Positions 18,121 through 27,572 of a stretch of DNA of 64,000 bases are shown one piece after another (the stretch's first letter is position 1; each line of letters starts with the position of its first letter). The stretch is from Halioxenophilus aromaticivorans (GTDB lineage Bacteria; Pseudomonadota; Gammaproteobacteria; Pseudomonadales; Cellvibrionaceae), in NCBI RefSeq assembly GCF_042850945.1, contig NZ_AP031496.1, forward strand, positions 5,518,001 to 5,582,000, in the 5' to 3' direction. The translations under genes and the position numbers were made by a program. The notes beneath the pieces were generated by a model, which had not been told where the DNA came from, ran no database searches, and was given only the letters and a program-made list of their open reading frames with translations.

Positions 18121-19068
18121 TTACATCGCGTTCAAACGCTGCCGAAGCGCCGTTAGCGCCTGCTGCCGAAAGGACTCAGCTTCGTTGACGAGGTTGTGAT
18201 AAGCCCCTTCTAGCAGGCTTATCGTAAGCTCTGGCACACGGGCTTGCACCGCAGCCAAGTTAAAACGCCAATCTACCGTACCGTCTTGATCGCCTTGGAT
18301 ATAGAGCATTTTTCCCTTCTTGGGCGAGAAGGCCATAAATTCTCGCACCCACTGACGCATAGCTCCCACCCACAGACTGCTGGCATAGCCATACTGCAGG
18401 GAATCTTGCCGCAGAAATTCAGCGTAGGCCGGATCGTGACTGCCGCACACTTTCATGTCTCTGGGAAATTTTTTCAACACCGGAGACAGCACCGTGTGGC
18501 CTGCCACCAACCAATACCAGCGACTGGCCCGCACCAGCGGCGCCAACAAAATGGTATCAGCCAAGGGCGGTTCACCGCTGAAAAAATGCCGTAACAACAC
18601 CGCGCCGCCGGTACTTTGACCGATTCCCACCCAGGGTTGGGGAGCCTCGTTGGCCACTGCCATCACCGCCGTTAGGGCATCGGTATACTGTTCGAAGGAG
18701 GCAATTGCTGCCCGTTCGCCGGTACTTAATCCGTGGCCGGGTTCATCGAAGGCCACCACAGTAAAACCGGCGGCCAAGCACTCGGCAATGAGATGATGGT
18801 ATAAGCCAACATGATCCCAGTAGCCATGCACAATAAACACCGAGCCCTTTACCTTGGCCACGGGCTGCCAGACCTGCACGGCGATATCAAAGCTGCCCGC
18901 CTGGGCCTGGCCAAAATGGTAGCTGCGAGCCAGGCTTTGCTGGTCAAACGTTAGCTGGTAGTACTCTAAATACTGCTGATGCAGGGCGGCCAGGACTTGG
19001 GGGTGCGAAGCAAAACTGAAGGCAGGCCATGAGTTGGCGAGGCTGGCGAACGACGGCGAAGGAGTCAT
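18121..19068 (-). CDS. Lysophospholipase/monoacylglycerol-lipase-like alpha/beta hydrolase
   Basis: 315 residues of the serine aminopeptidase S33 (Hydrolase_4) family. HGYWDHVGLY (81-90) forms the oxyanion region, FDEPGHGLSTGER follows, the nucleophile is S152 in GIGQSTGG, the acid is the Asp in YIQGDQDGTVDW and the His is in EGAYHNLVNE. These enzymes cleave monoacylglycerols or lysophospholipids; the actual substrate is unknown. No signal peptide is evident. It is the first gene of a probable two-gene operon with the DUF3108 gene. Confidence 0.82.
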   Translation of the reverse strand: MTPSPSFASLANSWPAFSFASHPQVLAALHQQYLEYYQLTFDQQSLARSYHFGQAQAGSFDIAVQVWQPVAKVKGSVFIVHGYWDHVGLYHHLIAECLAAGFTVVAFDEPGHGLSTGERAAIASFEQYTDALTAVMAVANEAPQPWVGIGQSTGGAVLLRHFFSGEPPLADTILLAPLVRASRWYWLVAGHTVLSPVLKKFPRDMKVCGSHDPAYAEFLRQDSLQYGYASSLWVGAMRQWVREFMAFSPKKGKMLYIQGDQDGTVDWRFNLAAVQARVPELTISLLEGAYHNLVNEAESFRQQALTALRQRLNAM

Positions 19069-19335
19069 CTTAGGCTAGAGTTTTAAGCTCGTTGCGGGTG
19101 GGCTTGGGCCGGTGAAGGTTTAGTGGCAATACTCCTCATGGAGCATGGCTGTTGTTCAGTCTAACACTGCCAACCTATGAAAAGTAGTTGAGGTTTATTT
19201 TCGCCGGCTATCTTTACAGGGCTATGGCATATTTTTTTTGCGGGCTATGGCATCCCTGCCATTTTTGTTTTTAGTGGATTCAATCCGTTGGGCAAACTCA
19301 GTGACGTAAATTTAGAGGTGCACCCGACGAACCGT

Positions 19336-20682
19336 TTAGCTGGCCGGCGTGAGCCGGAAATTAACCTGCATTTTAAACTGGTACAGGCCGTTATCGGTGA
19401 GCAGCTCCGGCGGCGGACCAAACGGGCTGGCCGTCTCCACCGCGCGCACAGCGGCCTTGTTAAAGTATTTGTAGCGCGATTTATCACTGACCTCTACGTC
19501 CACCAACTCACCGGCTTGATCAATGAGCACATTGAGGGCTACCTGGCTTTCTCGGCCATTGCGCAGGCCGATCTCGGGGTAGCTCACCTGCTGATAGATT
19601 TTACGCTTAATGTCATCGTAATAGGTCTTGTTGACCAGCACAGCATCCACGCTAATGGCCTCAGGCTCTTGGCTTGCCGCCGGTAAGCTAGCCAAACGTG
19701 CTTCTTCGATAACCTGGGCTTCGCTGGTACCGGATGCCATGGCCAGTTGTGGCAACGGTGTCGTAGCTGCCTCAACTATGGCTTCACTGACCACCTCCGT
19801 AGCCTCTTGAACAGCGGGCGTGTCTTGCACCTGAACGGCCGCCACTGCAGGACTGTAGCTGGCGTTATTGTTAGCCGGCTGGGAGGCTGTAGGGTTTACT
19901 GAAGAATTTGCTGCGCTGACCGGAGCGGCTGCGGCCGCAAGCGGCACTTCACTCTGCACTCCAGTCACAGCCCCGTTCGTAGTGACTGGATCGGCTTGTG
20001 CTGCCAGCGCTAGCCCAGCATCACTGCCGCCTTCTTCACCGGGTGCGGCAAACCACTCTTGCTCAATTTGTTGCCCACGACCCTCTACCGGCGTGGCGCT
20101 TCGGTAACGCCCCAACAAGCCAACGAAAATATCACCACCAGACAAAATACCGCTGCGGAAGGTTGAGGAAGGCGGAACACTGCCCACCCAGGTCTGCAGC
20201 AAAAGCGATAACAGGTCACTACTGACGATGTTGCCGAGGGCGATATCGTTGAGCGTCACCTCCACCCCATCGCCGACACTGGTTAAACGCAGAGTATCAC
20301 CCTCCAGTAGAGGGCCCCGGATCAATTCAGTGAGCGCGGCCAGGGCCTCGGAATTGGCCTCAACTTGCTGGCGATCGGCGTTAATGACCACGGATTCAAG
20401 CCAGTGACGGGCCAACCTTCGGCTGGAGACATCCTGGGCCACCACAACGTACTCCATGGTGGCCTGGCGGCTTTGCTGCAGCACTTGGTTGGCGTCGGTG
20501 GTGAGTACTGGCAGGTGCAATACCGCCAGGAATTGTTCTTTACCGTAATGTTCGTAGATGGCAGCACCGTTGATGTCGGCCTTGCATACGCCAGTCAACA
20601 CCAGCAGCAGGCCCATAAGCCAACCACCAAGGTGCTTGGGTTGAGTGTGTGGCAGGTTTTGTCTCATTCGATCACTTTTCAT
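19336..20682 (-). CDS. Chalcone-isomerase-like domain fused to a TonB C-terminal domain
   Basis: 448 residues. A hydrophobic segment (about 19-34, signal or anchor) is followed by a chalcone-isomerase-like domain (about 36-190), shown by AAIYEHYGKEQFLAVLHL, RLARHWLESVVINADRQ, GPLLEGDTLRLTSV and NIVSSDLLSLLLQTWVGS. A disordered Ala/Ser/Val/Pro-rich linker (about 195-360) leads to a TonB C-terminal domain (about 366-448: INRK-like YYDDIKRKIYQQVSYPE, then VALNVLIDQAGELVDVEVSDKS). The first part is assigned by pattern, the second more firmly. No ExbB/ExbD genes are adjacent. The role is unknown; linking a periplasmic ligand-binding fold to TonB is unusual. Confidence 0.72.
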   Translation of the reverse strand: MKSDRMRQNLPHTQPKHLGGWLMGLLLVLTGVCKADINGAAIYEHYGKEQFLAVLHLPVLTTDANQVLQQSRQATMEYVVVAQDVSSRRLARHWLESVVINADRQQVEANSEALAALTELIRGPLLEGDTLRLTSVGDGVEVTLNDIALGNIVSSDLLSLLLQTWVGSVPPSSTFRSGILSGGDIFVGLLGRYRSATPVEGRGQQIEQEWFAAPGEEGGSDAGLALAAQADPVTTNGAVTGVQSEVPLAAAAAPVSAANSSVNPTASQPANNNASYSPAVAAVQVQDTPAVQEATEVVSEAIVEAATTPLPQLAMASGTSEAQVIEEARLASLPAASQEPEAISVDAVLVNKTYYDDIKRKIYQQVSYPEIGLRNGRESQVALNVLIDQAGELVDVEVSDKSRYKYFNKAAVRAVETASPFGPPPELLTDNGLYQFKMQVNFRLTPAS

Positions 20683-20820
20683 TTTACATCGCCCAGAGGT
20701 GTATTCATCGATACCAGACGTATCTTATGGGTCATGAAGCTGATCATTAACTGCGCTGCGGGCCTAGTTTGGCAGCTGCACTGCCAATGGTTTGGCCGGT
20801 AAAGCTTATTTTTGTGGGAA

Positions 20821-20842
20821 GTCGACTAGGACGATAGTCGAC
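20821..20842. repeat. Perfect 8-base inverted repeat
   Basis: GTCGACTA, a 6-base spacer and TAGTCGAC, between the TonB-fusion gene and the mutarotase gene (upstream of the former, downstream of the latter, both minus strand). No T run follows on either strand, so an operator or processing site is as likely as a terminator. Confidence 0.45.
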
Positions 20843-20904
20843 GGCTGTCTGGACCTCCAATCTTGGCCGGAATGTAAAATAATTTTTGTCGATCCTGTCT
20901 CAAA

Positions 20905-21864
20905 TTAATGGATTAGCTGGCGAGAGGATTCGATTTTGAGAGTGTGTACCTGCTTTTCTTTAGGTGCCACGGTGACGGCGTCATCCAACAGGGCGGCGTT
21001 TTCCAAACAGAGCATGTTGTTGTGGTCTTCGGTGCCAAACTGACTCAGCCTGCTGCCTTTTTCCTGCCATGGATTCCAAGCCACCAAACTGGGCAGATTT
21101 TGACTGGTGAGCACAATACTACGGCCGGCGACAGCATCCTGCAGGGCGATTCGCTTTGGCGCCTGGGTGTAAACGCGGTCGACTTCCTCACCAATCTCGA
21201 GCGCATCTTGCTGCTGGCAGGGCTGCCAATCGGTCAAGCAATCCAAATAGGCTTGCCCAGCTAGGCTCGGTACGGTCACCTCACTGATCTGCTCGACCTG
21301 AAAATAACTGTGCAAGGCCAGCGCGTAACGCCAGGGCCGATCGCTTAGGTTGGTAACACTCAGCGCCAGGGTCAGTGCCTCGTCCACGCTAACCACCAGC
21401 CCCAATCGGCAGGCGTAAGGCCAGTGTTTGGACTGCGGTCGGCAGCTGAGATGCAAGTGGTACACGTCTTTATCGACGACAATATCGTCCAACTGCCAGT
21501 CACAATTGCGCACAAATCCATGGGCTGGAGCATCATCGCCGGTAACCTGCTGACGCAGATCGGCAGGGTTGCGGGCGAGATCGGCAAACCATGGCCAGGA
21601 AATAGGAATGCCACCGCGCAGGGGTTTGCCCACTTGGTACTGGTTGTGCTCACTCAACCACAGCACCGGCGGCTGCCCCTTAGGCTGAAAGTGGCTTACC
21701 TGCGCCCCCTGCAGAAACACACGAGCTTCTGCTTTTGGGGTTTGTACATACACCGCCAGCAGGTTTTGGTGTAGTTCTATGTGCACGCCGGGGAGATTGC
21801 CGAAACGCTGGTAAAGTTGTTGCATCTGGGACGCTAAATCGGGTTGCTCGGATTGGTCAGCCAT
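20905..21864 (-). CDS. D-hexose-6-phosphate mutarotase (YeaD-like)
   Basis: A 319-residue aldose-1-epimerase-fold enzyme that interconverts anomers of hexose-6-phosphates. Diagnostic blocks are FLQGAQVSHFQPKGQPPVLWLS, LRGGIPISWPWF, the catalytic-His region DAPAHGFVRNCDW and ALALHSYFQVE. I start at the ATG at 21864 (MADQSEQP); upstream in-frame codons to 21999 include a segment shared with a 20-base repeat elsewhere and do not look like the family. An AGGA lies about 12 bases before this ATG. Confidence 0.88.
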   Translation of the reverse strand: MADQSEQPDLASQMQQLYQRFGNLPGVHIELHQNLLAVYVQTPKAEARVFLQGAQVSHFQPKGQPPVLWLSEHNQYQVGKPLRGGIPISWPWFADLARNPADLRQQVTGDDAPAHGFVRNCDWQLDDIVVDKDVYHLHLSCRPQSKHWPYACRLGLVVSVDEALTLALSVTNLSDRPWRYALALHSYFQVEQISEVTVPSLAGQAYLDCLTDWQPCQQQDALEIGEEVDRVYTQAPKRIALQDAVAGRSIVLTSQNLPSLVAWNPWQEKGSRLSQFGTEDHNNMLCLENAALLDDAVTVAPKEKQVHTLKIESSRQLIH

Positions 21865-21929
21865 GGCGGGATAAGTCCTTTCTTTCTTGGGTGAGGCGCC
21901 GCCGGACTCAGCAACCGACAAAACACGAT

Positions 21930-21949
21930 TAGCAAAGCCCAGCGGCGTA
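21930..21949 (-). repeat. 20-base repeat, copy 1 (second copy at 47384-47403)
   Basis: Twenty identical bases occur here, upstream of the mutarotase, and in a broken small gene at 47384-47403. Read on the minus strand both encode TPLGFA in the same frame relative to the repeat. The flanks differ. An exact 20-mer twice in 64 kb is unlikely by chance in non-homologous sequence. Confidence 0.6.
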
Positions 21950-22094
21950 CCCCCGCTTGGGGATTTGTGATAGGTTACCGCGCGGGGCTTACACAACAAA
22001 AGCTAAAATTTTATAGGCCCGCACTGATACTTTTTTATATTTAACCAACACAGTAGCCGGCCTTGCCGGTATTAGGAATGGGAAGCGTCCAACT

Positions 22095-22988
22095 ATGTCC
22101 AGTTTTACTGAACAACTCGCAAAAATTAAGACTGAAAAAGGATTTATAGCCGCGTTAGATCAGAGCGGCGGCAGCACACCAAAGGCCCTGCGCCTGTACG
22201 GTGTTAGCGAAGACGCCTACAACGGCGACGAAGAAATGTTCGATATGGTGCACAAAATGCGCACACGCATTGTTACTGCACCAGCGTTTAACGGCCAGCG
22301 GGTTTTGGGCGCAATTCTGTTTGAAAACACCCTAGATCGCGACATTCAAGGGGTGCCGTCAGCAACTTACCTGTGGCAAGAACTCAGCGTTGTGCCGTTT
22401 TTAAAGGTCGACAAAGGCCTGGCAGCACTTGAGCAAGGCGTGCAACTTATGAAGCCCATTCCGCAACTAGGAGAGCTGCTGGAGAAAGCCAAGCAACAGC
22501 CCGTGTTTGGCACCAAGATGCGCTCCTTTATCGCCGAGGCTAACGAGGCTGGCATCGGCGCGGTGGTGGACCAGCAATTTGAAGTGGGCAAGCAAATCAT
22601 TGCCGCTGGTTTGGTTCCTATCATTGAGCCAGAGGTCGACATCAACAGCCCAACCAAAGCCGAAGCTGAGACCATCCTGAAAGCGAAAATTCTGGAGCAC
22701 TTGGATCAACTGGGCGACGACGAACTGGTGATGCTGAAGCTGACCCTGCCCGAGGAAGCCTGCTTCTACCAAGATTTAATCAACCATCCCAAAGTGGTTA
22801 AAGTGGTGGCGCTGTCCGGTGGCTACTCACGCGACGACGCCAACAGTAAGTGCGCAGCAAACCCAGGCATTATCGCCAGTTTCTCCCGCGCGCTAACCGA
22901 AGGTCTATCGGCACAACAAAGCGATGAAGAATTCAACGCAAGCCTGGATACCGCCATCGATTCCATTTACCAAGCCTCGGCAACTTAA
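22095..22988 (+). CDS. Class I fructose-bisphosphate aldolase (bacterial Fda type)
   Basis: 297 residues. The N-terminus GFIAALDQSGGSTPKALRLYGV is characteristic of the short bacterial class I aldolases, which cleave fructose-1,6-bisphosphate through a lysine Schiff base. Further blocks: RVLGAILFENTLDR, LVPIIEPEVDINSPTK and VMLKLTLPEE, the latter probably with the Schiff-base lysine, then VVALSGGYSRDDANSK. It is divergent from the mutarotase across about 230 bases, both sugar-phosphate enzymes. Confidence 0.9.
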   Translation: MSSFTEQLAKIKTEKGFIAALDQSGGSTPKALRLYGVSEDAYNGDEEMFDMVHKMRTRIVTAPAFNGQRVLGAILFENTLDRDIQGVPSATYLWQELSVVPFLKVDKGLAALEQGVQLMKPIPQLGELLEKAKQQPVFGTKMRSFIAEANEAGIGAVVDQQFEVGKQIIAAGLVPIIEPEVDINSPTKAEAETILKAKILEHLDQLGDDELVMLKLTLPEEACFYQDLINHPKVVKVVALSGGYSRDDANSKCAANPGIIASFSRALTEGLSAQQSDEEFNASLDTAIDSIYQASAT

Positions 22989-23043
22989 TAGGCATTAACC
23001 CGCCCGGCGGCCAGTGCCGCTGGGCTCCGCTAAGCGTCGAACT

Positions 23044-24162
23044 ATGGCCAATCAGCGCAAGATTACCACCACCCTAGGTGGCTTATTGATACTGTCAGTG
23101 ATGGGCAATTGCTGGCAGTTTTTCTCCTCTCTTGATAGCCAAGGCAGCACCCTCCCCACCGCCGAGCGCCGAGTCCCCCTGACCACCGAGAGAGCTACCC
23201 TGTTACAAAGTGCCATGGTATGGCTGCAGCGCCAGGAATTCACCCGCGCCATTACCGCCATGGAAGACCTGCGCAAAACAGCGCCAGGCCAGGCCGCCGA
23301 GTTGCAAATTGCTTGGCTGCAAGAGCTTTACGCCCAGCTCGAGAACGAACAATTCAACTTTGTGCAGTCGGCCCTGGACGCCCTGCTTGGAGCCTACCCC
23401 TATAACGAAGATTACCTGCTGCTGCAAGCAGACTTCCTAGAGCGCTCGGACCAAGCCCAATTGGCCAGCAGCGCCTACTACAATCTTGCCGACCAACCCT
23501 CGTTAAACGAGGACGCCAACTTAATCGCCAACGCCCGGCACTTAGCCCTGGCTGTGGTGGATGACTACCGCAACAACAGCAATTGGAACGAAGCCCTGGC
23601 CTTTTTAGACCAGCTACTGTGGCGCGAACCAGAATACCCCCCCTACGTGCTGGCGTTGATTCAGGTGCATCTCGGCCAAGGCAATTTTGAGCAGGCCCAA
23701 TTGTACCTAGAACGCATCGCCGATAACGAACAGTACAGCAAGCAGGTTGCGGACCTAAAACAGCAGCTCAAAAACGCCGACCAACCTGCCGCCACCCAGC
23801 TCGCGCTGAGCGCCCAGGGTAGCCATTTTCTGGCACCACTGGATGCCCAAAACCAAACTTTGCAATTGATGATCGACACCGGCGCCAGCCTATCGGTGGT
23901 GAGCAGCCAACGCCTAGCCAGCCTGAACGAAACCGAGTATCTGCGCAGCGTCAACATGAACACCGCCGGCGGCGCTGTAAACGCCGACGTCTACCGGTTG
24001 GCCAGTGTCACCCTCGGCCCCTATGAATTAACCAATGTGGAGTTCGCTGTGTTGCCACTGGACAACCTCAGCGCCGATGGCCTGCTCGGCATGAATATCC
24101 TGGAACGGTTCCGCTTTAATATTGATACCGAGGCGAAAACCCTAGGGCTTGAGCTGAAATAG
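23044..24162 (+). CDS. Membrane-anchored retropepsin-like aspartic protease with helical repeats
   Basis: 372 residues. One N-terminal membrane segment (about 10-28), then a long alpha-helical region with TPR-like pairs (about 55-240), then a single retropepsin-type domain (about 255-372). The catalytic motif is DTGAS in LMIDTGASLSVVS (about 278), and the closing LGMNILERFRFNID block is typical of the clan AA TIGR02281-like family. One copy of the motif means it must dimerise to act. I chose the ATG at 23044; the GTG at 23014 is possible. It follows the aldolase gene by 55 bases. Confidence 0.8.
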   Translation: MANQRKITTTLGGLLILSVMGNCWQFFSSLDSQGSTLPTAERRVPLTTERATLLQSAMVWLQRQEFTRAITAMEDLRKTAPGQAAELQIAWLQELYAQLENEQFNFVQSALDALLGAYPYNEDYLLLQADFLERSDQAQLASSAYYNLADQPSLNEDANLIANARHLALAVVDDYRNNSNWNEALAFLDQLLWREPEYPPYVLALIQVHLGQGNFEQAQLYLERIADNEQYSKQVADLKQQLKNADQPAATQLALSAQGSHFLAPLDAQNQTLQLMIDTGASLSVVSSQRLASLNETEYLRSVNMNTAGGAVNADVYRLASVTLGPYELTNVEFAVLPLDNLSADGLLGMNILERFRFNIDTEAKTLGLELK

Positions 24163-24594
24163 TGCACCTGAAAACTGCCGGCTTAGCGCGGCGCCAAACG
24201 GGCCCGAACCCTGTCTGTCAAAGTCCACTTTAAATGGGATTTGCACCAGTCAAAAGCTTGGCGTATGGTGCACCTATGGCGCACAAGTGATCAGAATTTG
24301 AGCAAGCATTCGCCACTAGCAACTATAAAATAAAAAAGCGTTGTTAATGCGCAATCGCTCGTCTGTACACATACACCCTTGAATATTGACATCTGCAAAT
24401 ATTAAGACCTTTAAACTACACCCTTAAATAGTCACAACAGTTAAACGTTCACAAGTTTTCGGTGCTGACCAACACGCTCGCTGTTAGGCGTATACCATTG
24501 GCCCCTCTGTTTACTTATTGGCACTAGGGTTAATAATTGGCACTAGCTGCGCTATTTCACGGCAACGACGGAACCTCTGGCAAGGAATGACCTA
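24163..24594. other. 432-base intergenic region upstream of the WYL regulator
   Basis: No gene seen. The second half is AT-rich. A promoter candidate is TTGACA (24386-24391) with an 18-base spacer and TTTAAA (24110-24115 relative to the line, i.e. 24410-24415). GTGCACC occurs twice (about 24161 and 24269). About 180 bases of leader would precede the WYL gene. Confidence 0.35.
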
Positions 24595-25671
24595 ATGAAC
24601 AAACTACAGCAAATAGAACGCCTGCATCAGTTGTTCACCACCCGCCGACGCCGCTTATCCCTGACAGACCTCGCCACCGATTTGGCCATTGAGCCCGAAG
24701 ACTGCCAACGGCTGTTGGATCAAATGAAAGAGCAACTGGCCAGCCCCATCGAGTTTTGCAGCGGCAGTCAAACCTATGCCTACCCCGACCAGGCCTGCGG
24801 TCGCTATAAATTGCCCAAATGCTGGCTCAACGCCGACGAGTTTTTCCAGGTCATTGCCCTGGGGCAACAGTTGAAGCAGCCGCCGGCCGGCTTATTGCAA
24901 GAAGACCTCGCTCCTATGGGAGCCGCGCTGGAAGCCGCACTACGCAAGCGCAAAATAAGCCAGCATCAGTTTAGCCGGCGCATCAAAACCAGTGATTATC
25001 AGCCGCAGTATCGTTTTTATGGTGTATTTGGCGATTTGTGCGCCGCCCTACTGGACCGACGCCAACTAACCATTAACTACTGCGATGCAGATCGACAATC
25101 CCATACCGACAACATCTGCCCTCAGTTGCTGTTACAACGCAACCACAGCTGGCTACTCACCTACTGGTGCCAACGCGGGCGCCAGCTACGCTGCCTGGAT
25201 GTAGCACGTCTAGATTCCGTCATTGTGTTGGCCGACCGAGCCCGTGAAATTGCACCCAAAAACGTAGAACACTTCCTAGGCAACCAATTTGGCCACAACC
25301 AAAAGCAACCGCTAACCGCACATCTGTGTTTCAGTGACGAAAGTGCCTTCCAAGTGGCCAAGCAAAGTTGGCACCCCGAGCAACAGGGTGAATGGCAGGG
25401 CGACCGCTATCACCTGCGCCTGCCCCTCATTGACCAGGACCAGCTGCTGGGCCAGGTGTTGGCTCACCTGCCCAATGTGCAGGTATTACAGCCCGCGCCC
25501 TTTGCCCAGCGCGTCACTCATTTACTGCAGCAGGCGCTCAACCTTCACAGCCAGCCCACCGTTACCGATACACCCCGAGCAAACACCCACCACACAGTGC
25601 TTGTGGCCAACAAGGCCGATGAGCCGACGCTGCCAGAGCAATCAGAGTTGCCCATGCAAGCGCGCGCCTAA
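24595..25671 (+). CDS. WYL-domain transcriptional regulator
   Basis: 358 residues. An N-terminal helix-turn-helix (about 5-60: LQQIERLHQLFTTRRRRLSLTDLATDLAI) is followed by a WYL domain (about 140-225: LLDRRQLTINYCDADRQ, LLTYWCQRGRQLRCLDVARLDSV) and a WCX-like C-terminal region (about 240-315). Such proteins sense ligands, sometimes nucleotides or nucleic acid, and regulate DNA repair, phage defence or metabolism. The C-terminal 45 residues are polar and unlike the family. No defence genes are nearby; its targets are unknown. Confidence 0.82.
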   Translation: MNKLQQIERLHQLFTTRRRRLSLTDLATDLAIEPEDCQRLLDQMKEQLASPIEFCSGSQTYAYPDQACGRYKLPKCWLNADEFFQVIALGQQLKQPPAGLLQEDLAPMGAALEAALRKRKISQHQFSRRIKTSDYQPQYRFYGVFGDLCAALLDRRQLTINYCDADRQSHTDNICPQLLLQRNHSWLLTYWCQRGRQLRCLDVARLDSVIVLADRAREIAPKNVEHFLGNQFGHNQKQPLTAHLCFSDESAFQVAKQSWHPEQQGEWQGDRYHLRLPLIDQDQLLGQVLAHLPNVQVLQPAPFAQRVTHLLQQALNLHSQPTVTDTPRANTHHTVLVANKADEPTLPEQSELPMQARA

Positions 25672-25884
25672 CGCCCTTGGGCAAGGGTTATTACGGCAAT
25701 GGGGTTGCTTTGCATCAATTGTTGCTAATAAAAAAGTCTTATTGCAAAATCCACTGACTATTTCATGGAGGAATGAGACGAAGTCTCCTATAGTCAAATA
25801 GATGGCCAATGAAACCAATGAATGGCCAGAGCTTTCGGCTGGGTAGGTCTCCACAAGACTCGCCCCTGGTGTTGCCCTGTTAGC

Positions 25885-25909
25885 AAGGGGTGAAAAAATA
25901 CCCTTTTTA
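25885..25909 (+). terminator. Terminator-like hairpin between the WYL gene and pip
   Basis: AAGGGGT and ACCCTT pair with one bulge around an A-rich loop and run into TTTTTATTTT. It is about 215 bases past the WYL stop and about 85 bases before pip. The remaining intergenic sequence (25672-25994) shows no gene. Confidence 0.4.
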
Positions 25910-25994
25910 TTTTGTCCCGGGCACGGCAAGCGTGCCGCTTGGTGACCGAAACAGGCAATACCGCATCATTCCCGCCGCCCCAAAAGGACAATCC

Positions 25995-26966
25995 ATGCTG
26001 GTACTCTATCCAGATATTAAACCCTACCGAAGCGACCTTCTGCCGCGCCAAGAACCCCACGAGATATACTTTGAAGAGAGCGGCTCGCCGGACGGCATAC
26101 CGGTATTGTTTGTGCACGGCGGCCCCGGTGGCGGTTGCTCCACCTCCGATCGCTGCTTCTTTGATCCGGAAAAATACCGCATTATTTTATTCGACCAGCG
26201 CGGTACCGGCCGCTCTACTCCCCACGCCGAGTTGATGCACAACAACACCCAGGCACTGATCGAAGACATGGAGGCCCTGCGCGAGCATTTAGGCGTGGAG
26301 CAATGGCTTTTGTTTGGCGGCTCTTGGGGTAGCACGCTGAGTTTACTGTACGCCCAAGCCCACCCAGACAAAGTACTGGGGATGATTTTACGCGGCATAT
26401 TTTTGTGCCGGCAAAAAGATTTGGATTGGCTTTATCAAGGCGGTGCCGCCCATATTTTCCCGGATCACTGGGAAGCGTTTATTAAACCGATTCCGCAGGC
26501 CGAACGAGACAATCTGCTCTCCGCCTATTATCAACGCCTAACCAGCGCCAACGAGCTGGCGCAATTGTCCGCCGCCAAAGCCTGGTCACAATGGGAAGCG
26601 CAATGCGCCACCCTACGCCCTAATCAAGAGCTGGTGAACAACTTTACCGCGCCCCACCGGGCCATCTCCATGGCTCGTATTGAAACGCATTATTTTATTC
26701 ACGATGGGTTTATTGACGACAACCAAATCCTCAACAACATGGATAAAATCAGCCATATTCCCAGCATTATCGTACATGGCCGCTACGATATGGTGTGCAC
26801 CCTGGATAACGCCAAAGCCCTGCACGATGCTTGGCCCGAATCCGAATTAAAAATTATTCGCGACGCCGGCCACTCCAGCCGTGAGCCAGGCACTGTCGAT
26901 GCTCTGATTCGCGCCACCCAAGAATTTGCCCAACGCATCGAAAAAGATTTTACCGACCCGGCCTAG
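25995..26966 (+). CDS. pip: Proline iminopeptidase
   Basis: A 323-residue alpha/beta hydrolase that removes N-terminal proline. HGGPGGG (41-47) is the oxyanion loop, FDQRGTGRSTPH follows, the nucleophile is S110 in FGGSWGSTLSLLYA, and the Asp and His are in GRYDMVCTL and DAGHSSREPG. Start at 25995 is supported by AAAGGA seven bases upstream. It is followed by dtd, the same neighbour as in Pseudomonas. Confidence 0.95.
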   Translation: MLVLYPDIKPYRSDLLPRQEPHEIYFEESGSPDGIPVLFVHGGPGGGCSTSDRCFFDPEKYRIILFDQRGTGRSTPHAELMHNNTQALIEDMEALREHLGVEQWLLFGGSWGSTLSLLYAQAHPDKVLGMILRGIFLCRQKDLDWLYQGGAAHIFPDHWEAFIKPIPQAERDNLLSAYYQRLTSANELAQLSAAKAWSQWEAQCATLRPNQELVNNFTAPHRAISMARIETHYFIHDGFIDDNQILNNMDKISHIPSIIVHGRYDMVCTLDNAKALHDAWPESELKIIRDAGHSSREPGTVDALIRATQEFAQRIEKDFTDPA

Positions 26967-27134
26967 CAGTGGCCGCTGAGCCGGCAGAGTATCAATCTAG
27001 CGGTGGCTTAAATTATATATGCGCCAGGTATTTAGACTTTACCGCCGGTCAATAACGGTACGCTTTTTAGATGCCACTCCATTGGCCTTCCATGAGTAAT
27101 TCCAAGAGCCTTCCGAGGACAAAAGGAACACAGA

Positions 27135-27572
27135 TTGAAAGCCGTACTACAGCGAGTCAGCCACGCCAGCGTGGTGGTTAAGGGTGATACCATCGGTGCC
27201 ATCGACCAAGGATTACTGGTCTTTATTGGCGTTGAAGCCGAAGACGATACCCAGGCTGCCGACAAACTCATTAAAAAATTGCTCAATATACGCGTATTCT
27301 CAGACGCCGAAGGCAAAATGAATTTAAGCGTCAGCGATATTGCCGGCGGAATATTATTGGTGTCTCAATTTACCCTGGCGGCGGACACACAAAAAGGCAA
27401 CCGCCCCGGATTTTCGAAGGCCGCCAAACCGGAGCACGCCGAAATGCTCTACGATTACATGGTAGCAAAAACCCGTGAACAGCACGCCCAGGTGGCTACC
27501 GGCAGGTTTGCCGCGGATATGAAAATAAGCTTATTAAACGACGGCCCGGTGACGTTTTTACTGAATACCTAA
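27135..27572 (+). CDS. dtd: D-aminoacyl-tRNA deacylase
   Basis: A 145-residue homodimeric enzyme that removes D-amino acids (and glycine from tRNA-Ala) from mis-charged tRNAs. MKAVLQRVSHASVVV is the typical N-terminus; the two active-site motifs SQFTLAAD and the Gly-x-Pro-like NRPGFSKAA are present. The start codon is TTG, with AAAGGA about eight bases upstream. It is the second gene after pip in the pip-dtd arrangement. Confidence 0.95.
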   Translation: MKAVLQRVSHASVVVKGDTIGAIDQGLLVFIGVEAEDDTQAADKLIKKLLNIRVFSDAEGKMNLSVSDIAGGILLVSQFTLAADTQKGNRPGFSKAAKPEHAEMLYDYMVAKTREQHAQVATGRFAADMKISLLNDGPVTFLLNT

